DNA of 64,000 bases from Pseudochrobactrum sp. sp1633 (GTDB lineage Bacteria; Pseudomonadota; Alphaproteobacteria; Rhizobiales; Rhizobiaceae), in contig NZ_JARRAE010000003.1 of NCBI RefSeq assembly GCF_030376605.1, forward strand, positions 275,269 through 339,268. The letters run 5' to 3'. Shown here one piece after another: positions 36,871 to 46,140 of this stretch. Positions within the stretch are counted from its first letter, which is position 1. Every line of letters starts with the position of its first letter. Made by a program: the position numbers and the translations under genes. Under the pieces are notes generated by a model. That model searched no databases. It worked only from the letters and a program-made list of their open reading frames with translations, and was not told the origin of the DNA.

Positions 36871-37208
36871 AAAAACCTCTCCTTCATGAAGTTGCGCCCC
36901 TCATAGCACTGCTTAGCCTGTGCGCAAAGTCCTAACCACTTCATGAGAACAGGAATGATAAAATTCTCTGACGGATATGGTTTTTTGTAATTTCAAAATA
37001 CAATTCGCCTGTTCACGATGGTGTTACGGCAGGTAAGGGCAGGGATAAGTCGGACGGGAGACTGATACAGGCGATTCAATTTTTTGATATTCAGACTGAT
37101 TAATTGCTGCGGATGATTTGAATTCCGGTGCTCTTCCGTTTAAGAAAAGCGCGAAAAGCGCATGTTGAATATCTCTTTTTGCGCGCGAAATTTGAGTTTG
37201 AGAAGACA
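36871..37208. other. icd-trmJ intergenic region (338 bp)
   Basis: The region between the divergent icd and trmJ genes carries both promoters. No gene is supported; frames on both strands are short, and the upstream extension of trmJ (from 37128) lacks a ribosome site and has an unrelated, basic composition. Confidence 0.5.
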
Positions 37209-38102
37209 ATGGCCGGTACAGATAAACAGCGCACGATGATTTCAGAAGGCCCCGCAATCATTCTTGTTGAGCCGCAATTGCCGGAAAATATCGGCATGGT
37301 GGCGCGCGCTATGGCCAATTTTGGTCTGGGTGAATTGCGTCTGGTTAACCCGCGTGAGGCCTTTCCGAATGACAAAGCCCGCTCTGCCGCCAGCAAGGCC
37401 GATCATATTATCGATAGTGCCGTGCTTTATGATGATCTGCCATCAGCGCTCGCTGATCTGAACTTTGTTTATGCCACGACTGCACGCGAGCGTGACGGTT
37501 TCAAACAGGTGCGCGGCCCCGTGGAAGCAGGCAAAATCCTGCGTCACAAATTCCGCACTGGTGAGAAAACCGGCATCATGTTCGGCCGTGAACGTGTCGG
37601 CCTGAAGAATGATGAAGTTGGGCTGGCCGATGAACTGGTGACATTTCCGGTCAATCCGGCATTCGCCTCGCTGAATATCGCGCAGGCTGTGCTGCTGATG
37701 TCCTATGAATGGATGAAGTCCGGTCTGGAGCAGGAAACGGATACGGTATTCCGCGGACCGGAATTGCAACCGGCGAATAAGGAATATCTACACGGTTTCT
37801 TTAATCATTTGGAGGAAGCTCTGGATACGCGCGGTTATTTCCGGCCAGAAGCGCGTAAGGAGATTATGGTGAATAATCTGCGGGCAGTGCTGACCCGTCC
37901 GGCATTTGCGGAAGCTGAAATCCGCCTGCTGCGCGGTGTGCTGACCTCGCTGGATTATTTCTCACCGAAAAGCCCGCGTGGCTCCGGCGCGCCCGAAGGC
38001 CGCGCCAGAATACCCAATGATGCCGCGCCCGAAGGCCGCGCCAGAGTTTATAAAGATGAGACACAGAATACCGAGCAGGATAAACCGGACGAAAAGTCCT
38101 GA
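37209..38102 (+). CDS. trmJ: tRNA (cytidine/uridine-2'-O-)methyltransferase TrmJ
   Basis: A SPOUT-fold enzyme that methylates the 2'-O of nucleotide 32 in tRNAs. With ATG 37209 it has 297 residues. SPOUT motifs are AIILVEPQLPENIGMVARAM, FGRERVGLKNDEV and NPAFASLNIAQAVLLMSYE, the last forming the trefoil knot. The C-terminal tail after YFSPKS is unusual: an APEGRAR unit occurs twice with a 12-codon period, then a charged end. That tail probably comes from an inserted palindromic repeat. The murI start lies 12 bases downstream. Confidence 0.93.
   Translation: MAGTDKQRTMISEGPAIILVEPQLPENIGMVARAMANFGLGELRLVNPREAFPNDKARSAASKADHIIDSAVLYDDLPSALADLNFVYATTARERDGFKQVRGPVEAGKILRHKFRTGEKTGIMFGRERVGLKNDEVGLADELVTFPVNPAFASLNIAQAVLLMSYEWMKSGLEQETDTVFRGPELQPANKEYLHGFFNHLEEALDTRGYFRPEARKEIMVNNLRAVLTRPAFAEAEIRLLRGVLTSLDYFSPKSPRGSGAPEGRARIPNDAAPEGRARVYKDETQNTEQDKPDEKS
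37988..38045 (+). repeat. In-frame 22-bp palindromic repeat in the trmJ tail
   Basis: Two exact copies of a 22-nt unit (37988-38009 and 38024-38045; core CCCGAAGGCCGCGCC) lie 36 nt apart. Each is itself palindromic (GCGCG...CGCGC). The 36-nt period keeps frame and yields a repeated APEGRAR peptide. Confidence 0.85.
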
Positions 38103-38114
38103 GGCAGGTTTGCG

Positions 38115-38942
38115 ATGCACCATCTCGCGCAATATACAGCAACCAATATTTCCAGCAGGCAGGATGCGCCGGTCATCGTTTTTGACAGCGGTATCGGCGG
38201 TCTGACGGTTTTGCGCGAGGCGCGGGTGCTGATGCCCGACCGCCATTTTATTTATGTGGCTGATGATGCAGGTTTTCCCTATGGTTCATGGGAAGAGCCT
38301 GCTTTGCGCGAGCGTATTGTCAGCTTGTTTGCTGATCTGATCCGCCGGTTTCATCCTCAGCTCTGCGTGATTGCCTGTAATACGGCGTCCACATTGGTGC
38401 TGGATGATCTGCGGCAGGCTTTTCCCGATACGCCTTTTGTCGGCACCGTTCCGGCGATTAAACCGGCCGCTGAGCGCACCAGTTCCGGTCTTGTCTCGGT
38501 TCTGGCAACACCGGGCACGGTTAAGCGTGCCTATACACGCGATTTGATCCAGTCTTTCGCCACACAATGCCATGTGCGCCTTGTGGGTGCTGACCGGCTT
38601 GCCACACTGGCCGAAGCGCATATTCGCGGCGAAAAGATTGATGATGAGCTGGTGCTTGAGCAGATCATGCCATGCTTTATTGAAAAGGACGGTAAGCGCA
38701 CAGATATCGTGGTGCTTGCCTGCACACATTATCCGTTTCTCGCCAATGTATTTCGCCGTTTAGCGCCGTGGCCGGTAGACTGGCTTGACCCGGCTGAAGC
38801 GATTGCAAGGCGTATGTTGTCTCTGCTGCCTGAGAATAAAGACAAGATTCTCCATCATCATGATGATCTGGCGGTGTTCACATCTGGCAAGCCTGATTAT
38901 GCGATCCGCCGGCTTTTGCAAGGCTTTGGCCTGCGAAACTAA
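38115..38942 (+). CDS. murI: Glutamate racemase MurI
   Basis: MurI makes D-glutamate for peptidoglycan. The 275-residue protein has the two cysteine acid/base sites, in IACNTAST and LACTHYPF, and the opening [14 protein letters not shown]. The first roughly 17 residues before APVIVFDSG are extra, so the true start may be slightly later, but no better ribosome-site/ATG pair stands out. It follows trmJ by 12 bases and is probably in the same transcript, though they act in different pathways. Confidence 0.95.
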   Translation: MHHLAQYTATNISSRQDAPVIVFDSGIGGLTVLREARVLMPDRHFIYVADDAGFPYGSWEEPALRERIVSLFADLIRRFHPQLCVIACNTASTLVLDDLRQAFPDTPFVGTVPAIKPAAERTSSGLVSVLATPGTVKRAYTRDLIQSFATQCHVRLVGADRLATLAEAHIRGEKIDDELVLEQIMPCFIEKDGKRTDIVVLACTHYPFLANVFRRLAPWPVDWLDPAEAIARRMLSLLPENKDKILHHHDDLAVFTSGKPDYAIRRLLQGFGLRN

Positions 38943-39018
38943 AGCGAAGCAGCAAACTGCTATGCCCGCTTTCCGGCTAAGCTATCATCCGGATAAAATC
39001 ATTTTTTATAGAAAAAAC

Positions 39019-39050
39019 TTGACCTTACCCTAAGGGCAAGCCTGCATAAC
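39019..39050 (+). promoter_or_regulatory. MerR-type operator/promoter of the downstream regulator
   Basis: TTGACC (39019-39024) and CATAAC (39045-39050) are separated by an over-long 19-20 bp spacer. The spacer holds the near-perfect dyad CTTACCCTAAGGGCAAG (39024-39040). Long spacers with a central dyad are the hallmark of MerR-controlled promoters. It lies 30 bases upstream of a MerR-family gene, so autoregulation is likely. Confidence 0.7.
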
Positions 39051-39079
39051 TTGTGTGATGAGAGTCGCAAGGAGAAAGC

Positions 39080-39889
39080 ATGCTCACAATAGGACAAATG
39101 GCGCGCTCCCAAGGGGTGACGACGAAAACACTGCGCCATTATGACAGTATCGGCCTGTTCAGTCCCTGCCTGAGCGGGCAGGATAATGGCTACCGCTATT
39201 ACCGGCCGGAACAGATTGTAACACTGGGGCGTATTGTCTGGCTGAGGCAACGTGGCATGGCGCTGGATGAGATCAAAACACTGGCTGCCAGCGGCGGGCT
39301 GGACAGTGTGGAGAAGATGCATGCAAGCCTGCAAAATCATGCGGCGCTGCTTGAGGCTGAAATCAACCGCCGTCAGAAAACCCTCGATCATCTTCTTCGC
39401 TATCTTGCACAACCGGAGCGCACCATGCCTGAATTACAAAAGCCTGAACGTGTTTTCTTCGCAGCCCAACGGATTATCGGCATGTGTTGGTATCCTGAGG
39501 ACGAGGGCAGCATTGCGCAAATGTGGGATCGTTTTGAGGCGCGTGAGCATGAGATTGAGCGCATGAACGAGCCTGTTGGCACTTTCGGCATTTGCCAGCC
39601 GCTGGAAGATGGTCAGTGGCGCTATATTGCGGGTCTGCCGGTTGGTGCGGATGCAACCATTCCCGAAGGTTTGGTCGCAATGGAAATTCCGGGGCGCTAT
39701 TACGCGAAAGTTGAGCATCTGGGTGAGGTGACGACTTTGCCGGAAACATTCCGCGCAGCCTATTCCGAATGGTTGCCGAGTGCAGGTATGCAACCTGATG
39801 AAGGGCCGGAATTTGAATATAGCGGTGCTCGTTTTCTCGGGCCGATGAGTCCTGAAAGTGTGACTGAGATCTATATCCCGCTGAAATGA
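39080..39889 (+). CDS. MerR-family regulator with GyrI-like effector domain
   Basis: A 269-residue regulator. Residues 1-70 are the MerR winged helix (MLTIGQMARSQGVTTKTLRHYD and GYRYYRPEQI), followed by a dimerisation helix to about 115. The rest is a GyrI-like/BmrR-type ligand domain (ERVFFAAQRIIGM to TEIYIPLK), which typically binds lipophilic or cationic drugs. It is preceded by its own MerR-type promoter and followed 69 bases later by a GNAT gene, which may be a target. A role in responding to toxic compounds is inferred from the domain. Confidence 0.92.
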   Translation: MLTIGQMARSQGVTTKTLRHYDSIGLFSPCLSGQDNGYRYYRPEQIVTLGRIVWLRQRGMALDEIKTLAASGGLDSVEKMHASLQNHAALLEAEINRRQKTLDHLLRYLAQPERTMPELQKPERVFFAAQRIIGMCWYPEDEGSIAQMWDRFEAREHEIERMNEPVGTFGICQPLEDGQWRYIAGLPVGADATIPEGLVAMEIPGRYYAKVEHLGEVTTLPETFRAAYSEWLPSAGMQPDEGPEFEYSGARFLGPMSPESVTEIYIPLK

Positions 39890-39958
39890 GTTTTCCCGCT
39901 TGTGGTAAGCTGCAATTATGATGCATCATAATTCAGAGAGTTATAAGCGGGGATTATA

Positions 39959-40435
39959 ATGACACTGAGCGGTTTTCATATCAGAGCAGCGCAGGCGGGT
40001 GACGGACAAGCACTTTATAATGTCACCCACTTGTCCATTCTAGCATCAGGTCAGGCTTTTTACAGTTCTGAGCAATTGGCCGGATGGATGGGCGCACGCA
40101 CTGCACAAACCTATGAGGCAATTATTGCCAGGGGTAATGTGTTGGTTGCGGAGCGCGAGGGTAAACTCGTTGCTTTTGTTGATACGGAAGGCGGAGAGGT
40201 GACGCGCCTGTTTCTGCTGCCTGAAGCGACAAGCACCGGCCTTGGTAAGCATTTACTCACACTGGGGATTGAACATGCCAGACGCGATTATAAGGGGGAT
40301 ATACGTGTTGAGGCTACGCTTAACGCCGAAAGTTTTTACGCGCATCATGGTTTCAAGGCTGTCGAACGTGGTTTTTTCTCGCATGCAGTCGGTGGTGAGC
40401 CTATTGCCATCGTGCATATGGTGCTCGAAGCATAA
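39959..40435 (+). CDS. GNAT N-acetyltransferase
   Basis: A 158-residue acetyltransferase with FHIRAAQAGDGQALYNV at the start, the acetyl-CoA binding region in RLFLLPEATSTGLGKHLL, and ARRDYKGDIRVEATLNAESFYAHHGFKAVER near the end, which is the common GNAT motif B. The substrate is unknown. It follows the MerR-type regulator in the same direction and could belong to its regulon. Confidence 0.9.
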   Translation: MTLSGFHIRAAQAGDGQALYNVTHLSILASGQAFYSSEQLAGWMGARTAQTYEAIIARGNVLVAEREGKLVAFVDTEGGEVTRLFLLPEATSTGLGKHLLTLGIEHARRDYKGDIRVEATLNAESFYAHHGFKAVERGFFSHAVGGEPIAIVHMVLEA

Positions 40436-40532
40436 TTAGTATGACCTTGATTGCGTTTCAGGTCTCCGTTCTTAGCTTTCATCATTATCGTGTTTTGTAA
40501 TATGAAATTGTCATTTACCGGAGTTTTTGAAT

Positions 40533-41585
40533 ATGAGGCGGTCTGTTGCTGCACTTACGGCGTGTTTAATTGTTTTTTCTTCCGGCGGTATTTTTGCCGG
40601 CACTGCTGAGCCTGTTGGTTTTCGGCAGGTTGAACTACCGGATGCCAATGGCAAACGGAGCATCAATCTCGCACTCTGGTACCCGACAACAGATAAGGCT
40701 ACGCCCGTTAGTGTTGGTGAAAATCAGGCATTTATTGGTATTGAGGCCGTTAAGAGCGCTGCGCCTGACGGCAAAACGCATCCGCTTGTGGTCTTGTCGC
40801 ATGGCTATGGCGGCAGCTGGCGCAATCTGAACTGGCTGGCGGGGGAACTGGTCGGGCAGGGTTATATTGTGGCCGCACCAGATCATCCGGGCACAACGAC
40901 ATTTAATCGCGATAAGGAACAGGCTGCGCAGCTCTGGGAGCGTCCGCATGATCTCAGTCGTGTGATTGATGCTGTGGCCACTGACAGCGCCTTAGCGGGC
41001 AAGGTTGAGCCAAGCCGCATTGCTGCTATCGGTCATTCGCTCGGAGGCTGGTCGGTTGTGGCTCTGGCTGGCGCACAGTTTGACCCTGCGCGCTTTGATA
41101 GGGATTGCACAGAGCAACCCAATCCGCGCACGTGTGGTCTGGCGAGTGAATTAATTACCCCGCAGGGTAATGTTGCGGCAGAAAAACTGAAAACAATGAA
41201 GGCCGATCCGCGTGTTGGTGCGATTGTCTCGCTCGATCTGGGTTTAGCGCGCGGTTTCACTCCGGAGAGCCTGAACAGCATTACCGTACCAGCGATGATT
41301 TTTGGGGCAGGCGTTGATATTGGTGATCTGCCTGCAAAACTGGAATCCGGTTATGTCGCATCCAATATGCCATCAAAAACCGCGCAATATGTTGAGATTG
41401 CGGATGCCATGCATTTCAGCTTCATGCAGATATGTAAGGCCGGTGCGGCAGAACTTATCGAGGCAGAAACACCGGGAGACGGTATTGTCTGTAAAGACGG
41501 CGGAGAGCGTAGCCGTGAGGCGATCCATCGTGAAGTAGCTGATATGATTATTGCATTTCTGGCGAAATCATTACCTGCAAAATGA
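40533..41585 (+). CDS. Exported alpha/beta hydrolase (dienelactone/PAF-acetylhydrolase-like)
   Basis: A 350-residue secreted hydrolase. The signal peptide ends near FAGTA. After it comes FRQVELPDANGKRSINLALWYPTTDKATP, typical of the PAF-acetylhydrolase-like group, then HPLVVLSHGYGGSWRN, nucleophile Ser in IGHSLGGWSV, and a His in DAMHFSF near the end. Four cysteines in the middle to late part may form disulfides. The start is ATG 40533 with GGAG nine bases upstream; the TTG at 40527 is too close. The substrate is probably a lipid-like ester. Confidence 0.88.
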   Translation: MRRSVAALTACLIVFSSGGIFAGTAEPVGFRQVELPDANGKRSINLALWYPTTDKATPVSVGENQAFIGIEAVKSAAPDGKTHPLVVLSHGYGGSWRNLNWLAGELVGQGYIVAAPDHPGTTTFNRDKEQAAQLWERPHDLSRVIDAVATDSALAGKVEPSRIAAIGHSLGGWSVVALAGAQFDPARFDRDCTEQPNPRTCGLASELITPQGNVAAEKLKTMKADPRVGAIVSLDLGLARGFTPESLNSITVPAMIFGAGVDIGDLPAKLESGYVASNMPSKTAQYVEIADAMHFSFMQICKAGAAELIEAETPGDGIVCKDGGERSREAIHREVADMIIAFLAKSLPAK

Positions 41586-41589
41586 TGTA

Positions 41590-41622
41590 AAAAAGGCCGC
41601 TAAATAGCGGCCTTTCTTTTGA
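41590..41622. terminator. Bidirectional terminator between convergent genes
   Basis: AAAAAAGGCCGCTA and TAGCGGCCTTTCTTTT pair around AA, in the 51-bp gap between the hydrolase and the phytase-like gene. Confidence 0.9.
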
Positions 41623-41636
41623 GAGCCTTGGGAGGC

Positions 41637-43853
41637 TTATTTCGCTTTTAGTTCACTGACTTTGCCAACGGTGAAGAACTGGGTTTCACCATTGGAGTCA
41701 TCCACACCGTCATTATCGGTCACAACATAGCCGATGCCGTTTTTGTCGATGGCGAAGCCTTCAAGTTTATCCGGTACAAAACCGTTGAGCTTCTTGAGGT
41801 CAGGAATAAAATCATAGACCAGTGTTTTGCTGACAAGCGGCAGTTTCTCACCGATCTTCGCTGGCTTCAGATCAGCCATTGCCACTTTGTAGAGGCGCTT
41901 GTTGACAGCTTCATTGCCGATCAGATTGTCGCGCTCAACCATATAGAGCTGACCGTCATGGGCAGTGATTTCCGACAGGCCGACCCAGCCTTTTTCCTTC
42001 TTATCCAGCGGATAGGAAACGGCAGCCCATTCTTCGCTCTTCAGATTGTAGCTGAGGATTTTGACAGTGCCTTTGTCATCATCAGCCCATTCGCGCTGTA
42101 CAACCATCCAGAGCGTTTCACTGTCACCTTCACCGGTACGGGTGATGCCTTCAAGACCAAAACGGGTCTGATGCTTGAGCAGGTCTTCAGGCAAAGCGAT
42201 TTCTTTTTTGATCTCGCCTTTATCATTCACATTGAGAATGGCATGCGGAACCAGTTTCTTCTGGTCACCTTCATTAGCCAGCCAGAAGCCGCCATTGCCA
42301 TCGGTCGTAATGCCTTCAAGATCAATCTTTTGCGCTGCATCTTTACCGCGCTTGACGAGCAGTGCAGATGTGATTTTCGCAGGCTTCTGATTGGCATCAA
42401 TCGTATAGATTGTTGGCGCAGCGAAATAAGCAGAGTCAGATACTGCATAGAGAATGCCGTCCTTGCTTTCATCAGCAACCAGACCGGAGAGTGCGCCCCA
42501 GGCGATTGATGTGCCTTCTTCGGTTATTTCCGAAACCAGCTGCGGATAATCTGCGGCTTTATCCTGCAACTCATAAATCATCACATGGGAGCGGGCGGCG
42601 CCGTCTTCACCCAGATCAGTTTCATTGGCTGTTACCAGCAGGTTGCGTGACGGGATCGCCAGCACACCTTCAGGACCGATACCCGATGGGAGCAGCTGAA
42701 CGAACTCAGGATCTTTACCGGTATCTTTATATACGCCGACCATTGAGCCGCGTTCGCTTGCCACGAAGAGATAGTTGGTATCACCAAAACGGCCGACCTC
42801 GGCACCTTCCAGCTCAACGCCTTTTTTGTTGCGTTTTTCGGGATAATGGCCGTGCGCAGCAATCTTGTGTTCCAGCGTATTGCCGGATTCATAAGTTACC
42901 TTGCCGGTTTTGTCGAAAATCGTAAAGCCGCGTGAACCACCTTTATAATCGCCTTCATTGGCGGTTAGCAGGCGGTCATCGCCAATCCATTTGATGGTGT
43001 CCGGCTCGCGAGCGACATTTTTCATTTCGCCGTTGAATTTGATCTGGCCGTCTTTCTTGGTATCGATCTTGTCGAGGTCAACAGTACCGGCAGAAAAATG
43101 CGCGGTGATCTTGCCGGAAGCAGCATCGACGATCGCAATATGGTTGTTTTCCTGAAGGGTAACAGCAATTTCATTTTTGCTATTGATGGAAACAAATTCA
43201 GGCTCCGGGTCTTCCGGCGCAACTTCTGCAATACCGGTCAGATCTACCACTTTCATGGTTTTGCAATCCGGTGTGCCGTCTTTAAGGTTCAGAATAACCA
43301 GATTACCGGCTGGAAGCTGTGGCAACTCACCGTCATTCAGGTCTTCATCACGCTCATTTTCAATAGCAACGGCGAGGAATGTCTTGTCCGGTGAAACGGC
43401 AACAGAATCCGGCTGACCACCGAGATCGCAGCTCATTTCAACCTTGCGCGATGCAATATCAATGACATCCAGACGGCCGGATGGCTTTACATAGCTTTCA
43501 GATGTATTGACGCCGGCGAAAACGCGCTTGCCTGCTACAGTAACCGATGTCGGCTCGCCTTCAACTTTAAGAACGCCGCCGGCTTTCGGATTTTTAGGAT
43601 CGGTAATATCAACAAAACCGATGCCGCCATACGGGCTGTCGGAATAGATCAGCATATTGCCGTCTTCCGAAACCGTAATGATTTCGGAGGAGGTTGCCGC
43701 TTTTGCATCTGCATCTTTCGGCAGGTTATCGGCGACTGCAAAGCTGGCGATGCGGTTGAAAACCGGTTCAGCCGAAGCGGAAAAAGCAACGGAACTTGCC
43801 AGAGTGGCAGTAAGGGCGGTGATGAGAGAAAGTCTCATAGAACGGCGCGACAT
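41637..43853 (-). CDS. Periplasmic two-domain protein: choice-of-anchor-I-like propeller plus phytase-like esterase
   Basis: A 738-residue exported protein (signal ending FSASA near residue 34). The first roughly 400 residues look like a beta propeller with LLTANEGDYKGGSRGF, DSVAVSPDKTFLAVAI and VASERGSMVGVY, as in choice-of-anchor I proteins. The second part has GALSGLVADESKDGILYAVSD, DLEGITTDGNGGFWLANEG and RFGLEGITRTG, hallmarks of the esterase-like phytase family. It may release phosphate from esters in the periplasm, but the substrate is uncertain. The start at 43853 is set by the GGGGAT ribosome site. A Pho-box-like series lies about 210 bases upstream. Confidence 0.85.
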   Translation of the reverse strand: MSRRSMRLSLITALTATLASSVAFSASAEPVFNRIASFAVADNLPKDADAKAATSSEIITVSEDGNMLIYSDSPYGGIGFVDITDPKNPKAGGVLKVEGEPTSVTVAGKRVFAGVNTSESYVKPSGRLDVIDIASRKVEMSCDLGGQPDSVAVSPDKTFLAVAIENERDEDLNDGELPQLPAGNLVILNLKDGTPDCKTMKVVDLTGIAEVAPEDPEPEFVSINSKNEIAVTLQENNHIAIVDAASGKITAHFSAGTVDLDKIDTKKDGQIKFNGEMKNVAREPDTIKWIGDDRLLTANEGDYKGGSRGFTIFDKTGKVTYESGNTLEHKIAAHGHYPEKRNKKGVELEGAEVGRFGDTNYLFVASERGSMVGVYKDTGKDPEFVQLLPSGIGPEGVLAIPSRNLLVTANETDLGEDGAARSHVMIYELQDKAADYPQLVSEITEEGTSIAWGALSGLVADESKDGILYAVSDSAYFAAPTIYTIDANQKPAKITSALLVKRGKDAAQKIDLEGITTDGNGGFWLANEGDQKKLVPHAILNVNDKGEIKKEIALPEDLLKHQTRFGLEGITRTGEGDSETLWMVVQREWADDDKGTVKILSYNLKSEEWAAVSYPLDKKEKGWVGLSEITAHDGQLYMVERDNLIGNEAVNKRLYKVAMADLKPAKIGEKLPLVSKTLVYDFIPDLKKLNGFVPDKLEGFAIDKNGIGYVVTDNDGVDDSNGETQFFTVGKVSELKAK

Positions 43854-43916
43854 GAATATCCCCGAATGTTGCATAATATTCTGGATCTCTGATCCAAAAG
43901 CCGCCATGCCTTGCTG

Positions 43917-43993
43917 CAAATGGCAATTTCTACGCTTCCGGTACTCACGTACTTATATGCACGCTGCGTTCCGGTGCTCGAAATCACCATTTT
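43917..43993. repeat. Imperfect 35-bp inverted repeat upstream of the phytase-like gene
   Basis: The left arm starts AAATGGCAATTTCTACGC (43919-43952 region); the right arm (43959-43993), read on the other strand, gives AAAATGGTGATTTCGAGC and continues with matching CCGG and CA.CGT. The CTTCCGGTACTCACGTAC/TCCGGTGCTCG style resembles intergenic palindromes I have seen repeated in this order. Confidence 0.5.
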
Positions 43994-44060
43994 CGCTATG
44001 GCCTGCCACTTTTTGATTCAGACATTGAGGGGAGATTTCGCCGTTCTCTGTTTCAGACAA

Positions 44061-44089
44061 ATGTCACTTCCATGAAGAAATGATGACAT
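44061..44089 (-). promoter_or_regulatory. Possible PhoB box series
   Basis: On the minus strand ATGTCAT-CATT-TCTTCAT-GGAA-GTGACAT gives three 7-mers at 11-bp spacing, like the CTGTCAT repeats bound by PhoB, though the middle copy is poor. It lies upstream of the phytase-like gene, for which phosphate control would make sense. Confidence 0.35.
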
Positions 44090-44135
44090 GGCTTTTATTA
44101 GCAATTTAATCGCTGGAAAACGCTGAAGTGCCACG

Positions 44136-45482
44136 TCACTTGTCTGATGGTGTTTGCGGACGCGCTAGGTTGCCTTTGCCAAATGTGTAGCCGGTTTCCA
44201 CTGTCTTCAAGCCGAATTTTGAGCGCAACTTATCAATGGCAGTTTCTGCAGCCGCACGCTTACCGGCTTTGATATCTACCAGATCCGGCGGATCGGCTTT
44301 CACCGGATCAGTCAGATCGGTTACACCGATGCCGAGCAGGCGATATTGTGTGCCGTCAATTTCCTTATGCAACATATAGAGGCCGGTACGAAAAATGCGG
44401 TCAGCAAGTTGAGTCGGATCACTCAGACGATGATTGCGGGTACGGCTCTGGAAATCCTTGGTCTTCAGCTTCAACACCACTGTATGACCCGCAATCTCGC
44501 CATGCTTCAAACGTCCGGCAACTTTTTCTGACAATGCACGCAGCACCGGCACCAAATCCTCAGCCTTGGCAATATCAATATCAAAGGTGGTTTCATTGGA
44601 GATGCTTTTCATCTCGCTTTCCGGCTGTACAGTGCGCGTGTCCAACCCACGGGAGAGGCGATAGAGCCGTTGTCCCATCACGCCGTAGGACTTCATCAGC
44701 GGGGTTTCTTCCATCTGCTGCAGTTGCCCGATGGTCTGAATACCGTCTGCATTGAGCTTGGCATTGAGTGCCTTACCAACGCCCCAGATCATGCCGACAG
44801 GTTTTGGCTTCAGAAAGTCCGGTGCTTCCTTTTCTCCGATCACCGAGAAACCGCGCGGCTTCTCTAAATCGGAGGCAAACTTGGCGAGAAACTTGCAATA
44901 TGACAGGCCTACAGAAACGGTAATCCCGATATCCTGCTCAATCCTGCGGGCGAGTTCAGCCAGCACAAATGCAGGTGGTGCGCGATGCAGCTTTGTCGTG
45001 CCGCGCAGATCCAGAAATGCCTCATCAATAGAAAGCGGTTCTACCAGTGGCGTGAGGTCAAACATCATCTTTCGGATCTGGTGGCCGACAGTGCGGTATT
45101 TCTCCATATTCGGTTTAACGAATATGGCTTGCGGGCAGAGCTCAATGGCTTTGAATGTTGGCATAGCAGAACGCACGCCGTGAATACGAGCAATATAGCA
45201 GCAGGTGGACACCACGCCGCGTTTGCCACCACCGACAATTACCGGCTTATCACGCAAGTCAGGATTATCACGCTTTTCAATCGAGGCGTAAAAAGCATCA
45301 CAATCAATATGTGCAAAGCTTAAATCATAAAGCTCTTCATGGCGCACCAGACGCGGGCTGCCACAGGAACTGCAACGTGGGCGCGGTTCATTCCGGCGCT
45401 TTTTCTGCACGGTCAGGCAATCGCGGCAGAAGCCTGCCTGCGGATCTGCTTCAGCAAAATAACCGGAAACGTCGTTGATCAT
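44136..45482 (-). CDS. dinB: DNA polymerase IV (DinB) with N-terminal zinc-ribbon extension
   Basis: A 448-residue Y-family translesion polymerase. Catalytic acids are in [12 protein letters not shown] (Asp60, Asp62) and [10 protein letters not shown]. The thumb and little-finger domains follow, with [14 protein letters not shown]. Before the polymerase, residues 1-50 carry four cysteines (19, 22, 37, 40: FCRDC and CSSC), a zinc-ribbon absent from E. coli DinB but seen in rhizobial homologues. A LexA-type SOS box lies just upstream. The gene is alone. The role is error-prone bypass after DNA damage. Confidence 0.95.
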   Translation of the reverse strand: MINDVSGYFAEADPQAGFCRDCLTVQKKRRNEPRPRCSSCGSPRLVRHEELYDLSFAHIDCDAFYASIEKRDNPDLRDKPVIVGGGKRGVVSTCCYIARIHGVRSAMPTFKAIELCPQAIFVKPNMEKYRTVGHQIRKMMFDLTPLVEPLSIDEAFLDLRGTTKLHRAPPAFVLAELARRIEQDIGITVSVGLSYCKFLAKFASDLEKPRGFSVIGEKEAPDFLKPKPVGMIWGVGKALNAKLNADGIQTIGQLQQMEETPLMKSYGVMGQRLYRLSRGLDTRTVQPESEMKSISNETTFDIDIAKAEDLVPVLRALSEKVAGRLKHGEIAGHTVVLKLKTKDFQSRTRNHRLSDPTQLADRIFRTGLYMLHKEIDGTQYRLLGIGVTDLTDPVKADPPDLVDIKAGKRAAAETAIDKLRSKFGLKTVETGYTFGKGNLARPQTPSDK

Positions 45483-45505
45483 CGAGAAAACCTGAATTAT
45501 GAACC

Positions 45506-45520
45506 GAACATAAGCGGAAC
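45506..45520 (-). promoter_or_regulatory. SOS (LexA) box upstream of dinB
   Basis: On the minus strand the sequence is GTTCCGCTTATGTTC, an exact match to the alphaproteobacterial LexA site GTTC-N7-GTTC, 23 bases before the dinB start codon. Confidence 0.8.
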
Positions 45521-45597
45521 ATTTGCACGATACAGGCTGAAGCTCGCAAGCGCCAGTGATTTCTATTCACAATCTACAGCTACGCAGAAGGTGGTGC

Positions 45598-45897
45598 TTA
45601 CATGGATTGATCGTAGAAATTGTCACCATTTGGCAGAAAACGCAGCGCCTGACTCATGCTTTCAGGTTTGTGGCCGGTGGCTTCACAAAACTGCATCAGG
45701 GTTGGCTCATGCGCCAGATAGAATTGCAGTACGCCTGTCAGAAAGGCAGGTTCAGTTGCCGCTTCACGAATGGAGGAAACTTCAATGCCGGTAAGGGACA
45801 AAAAGCGGTTCATCAATTCCGGTTGCTGCGCAAGAAACACCAGAGCTTCAATCGCCAGATTCTCTGCATCACCTTGATTTAAAATTGCTTTTGACAT
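45598..45897 (-). CDS. DUF3572 family protein
   Basis: A small protein of 99 codons, start at 45897 with AGGG upstream; a longer frame from 45933 is less likely. It is mainly helical: ENLAIEALVFLAQQPELMNRFLSLTG, then FLTGVLQFYLAHEPTLMQFCEATG. This matches DUF3572, an alphaproteobacterial family of unknown function regularly found divergent from divK, as it is here. No catalytic or metal motif is visible. Confidence 0.88.
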   Translation of the reverse strand: MSKAILNQGDAENLAIEALVFLAQQPELMNRFLSLTGIEVSSIREAATEPAFLTGVLQFYLAHEPTLMQFCEATGHKPESMSQALRFLPNGDNFYDQSM

Positions 45898-46140
45898 TAT
45901 GAACCCTGCGAATTGATCTTTACTGTTTGGCAACTGTAATCACAGTTTTAGCTGTACGACAGCTGTTTATGGACAATTTGGTCATTGTTCAATGCTATGC
46001 TTTTCAGGTCGGGATATTTATGGTCATTATATGCGATGCAAATGACCGGTAATTGACGTGAGCCGAAAACTGCGAAATGCTGCCGGTCAAGAGCGGCGGA
46101 TATATTCAGACAGGTGTTCTGAGTAACAAGGTATTGTTTC

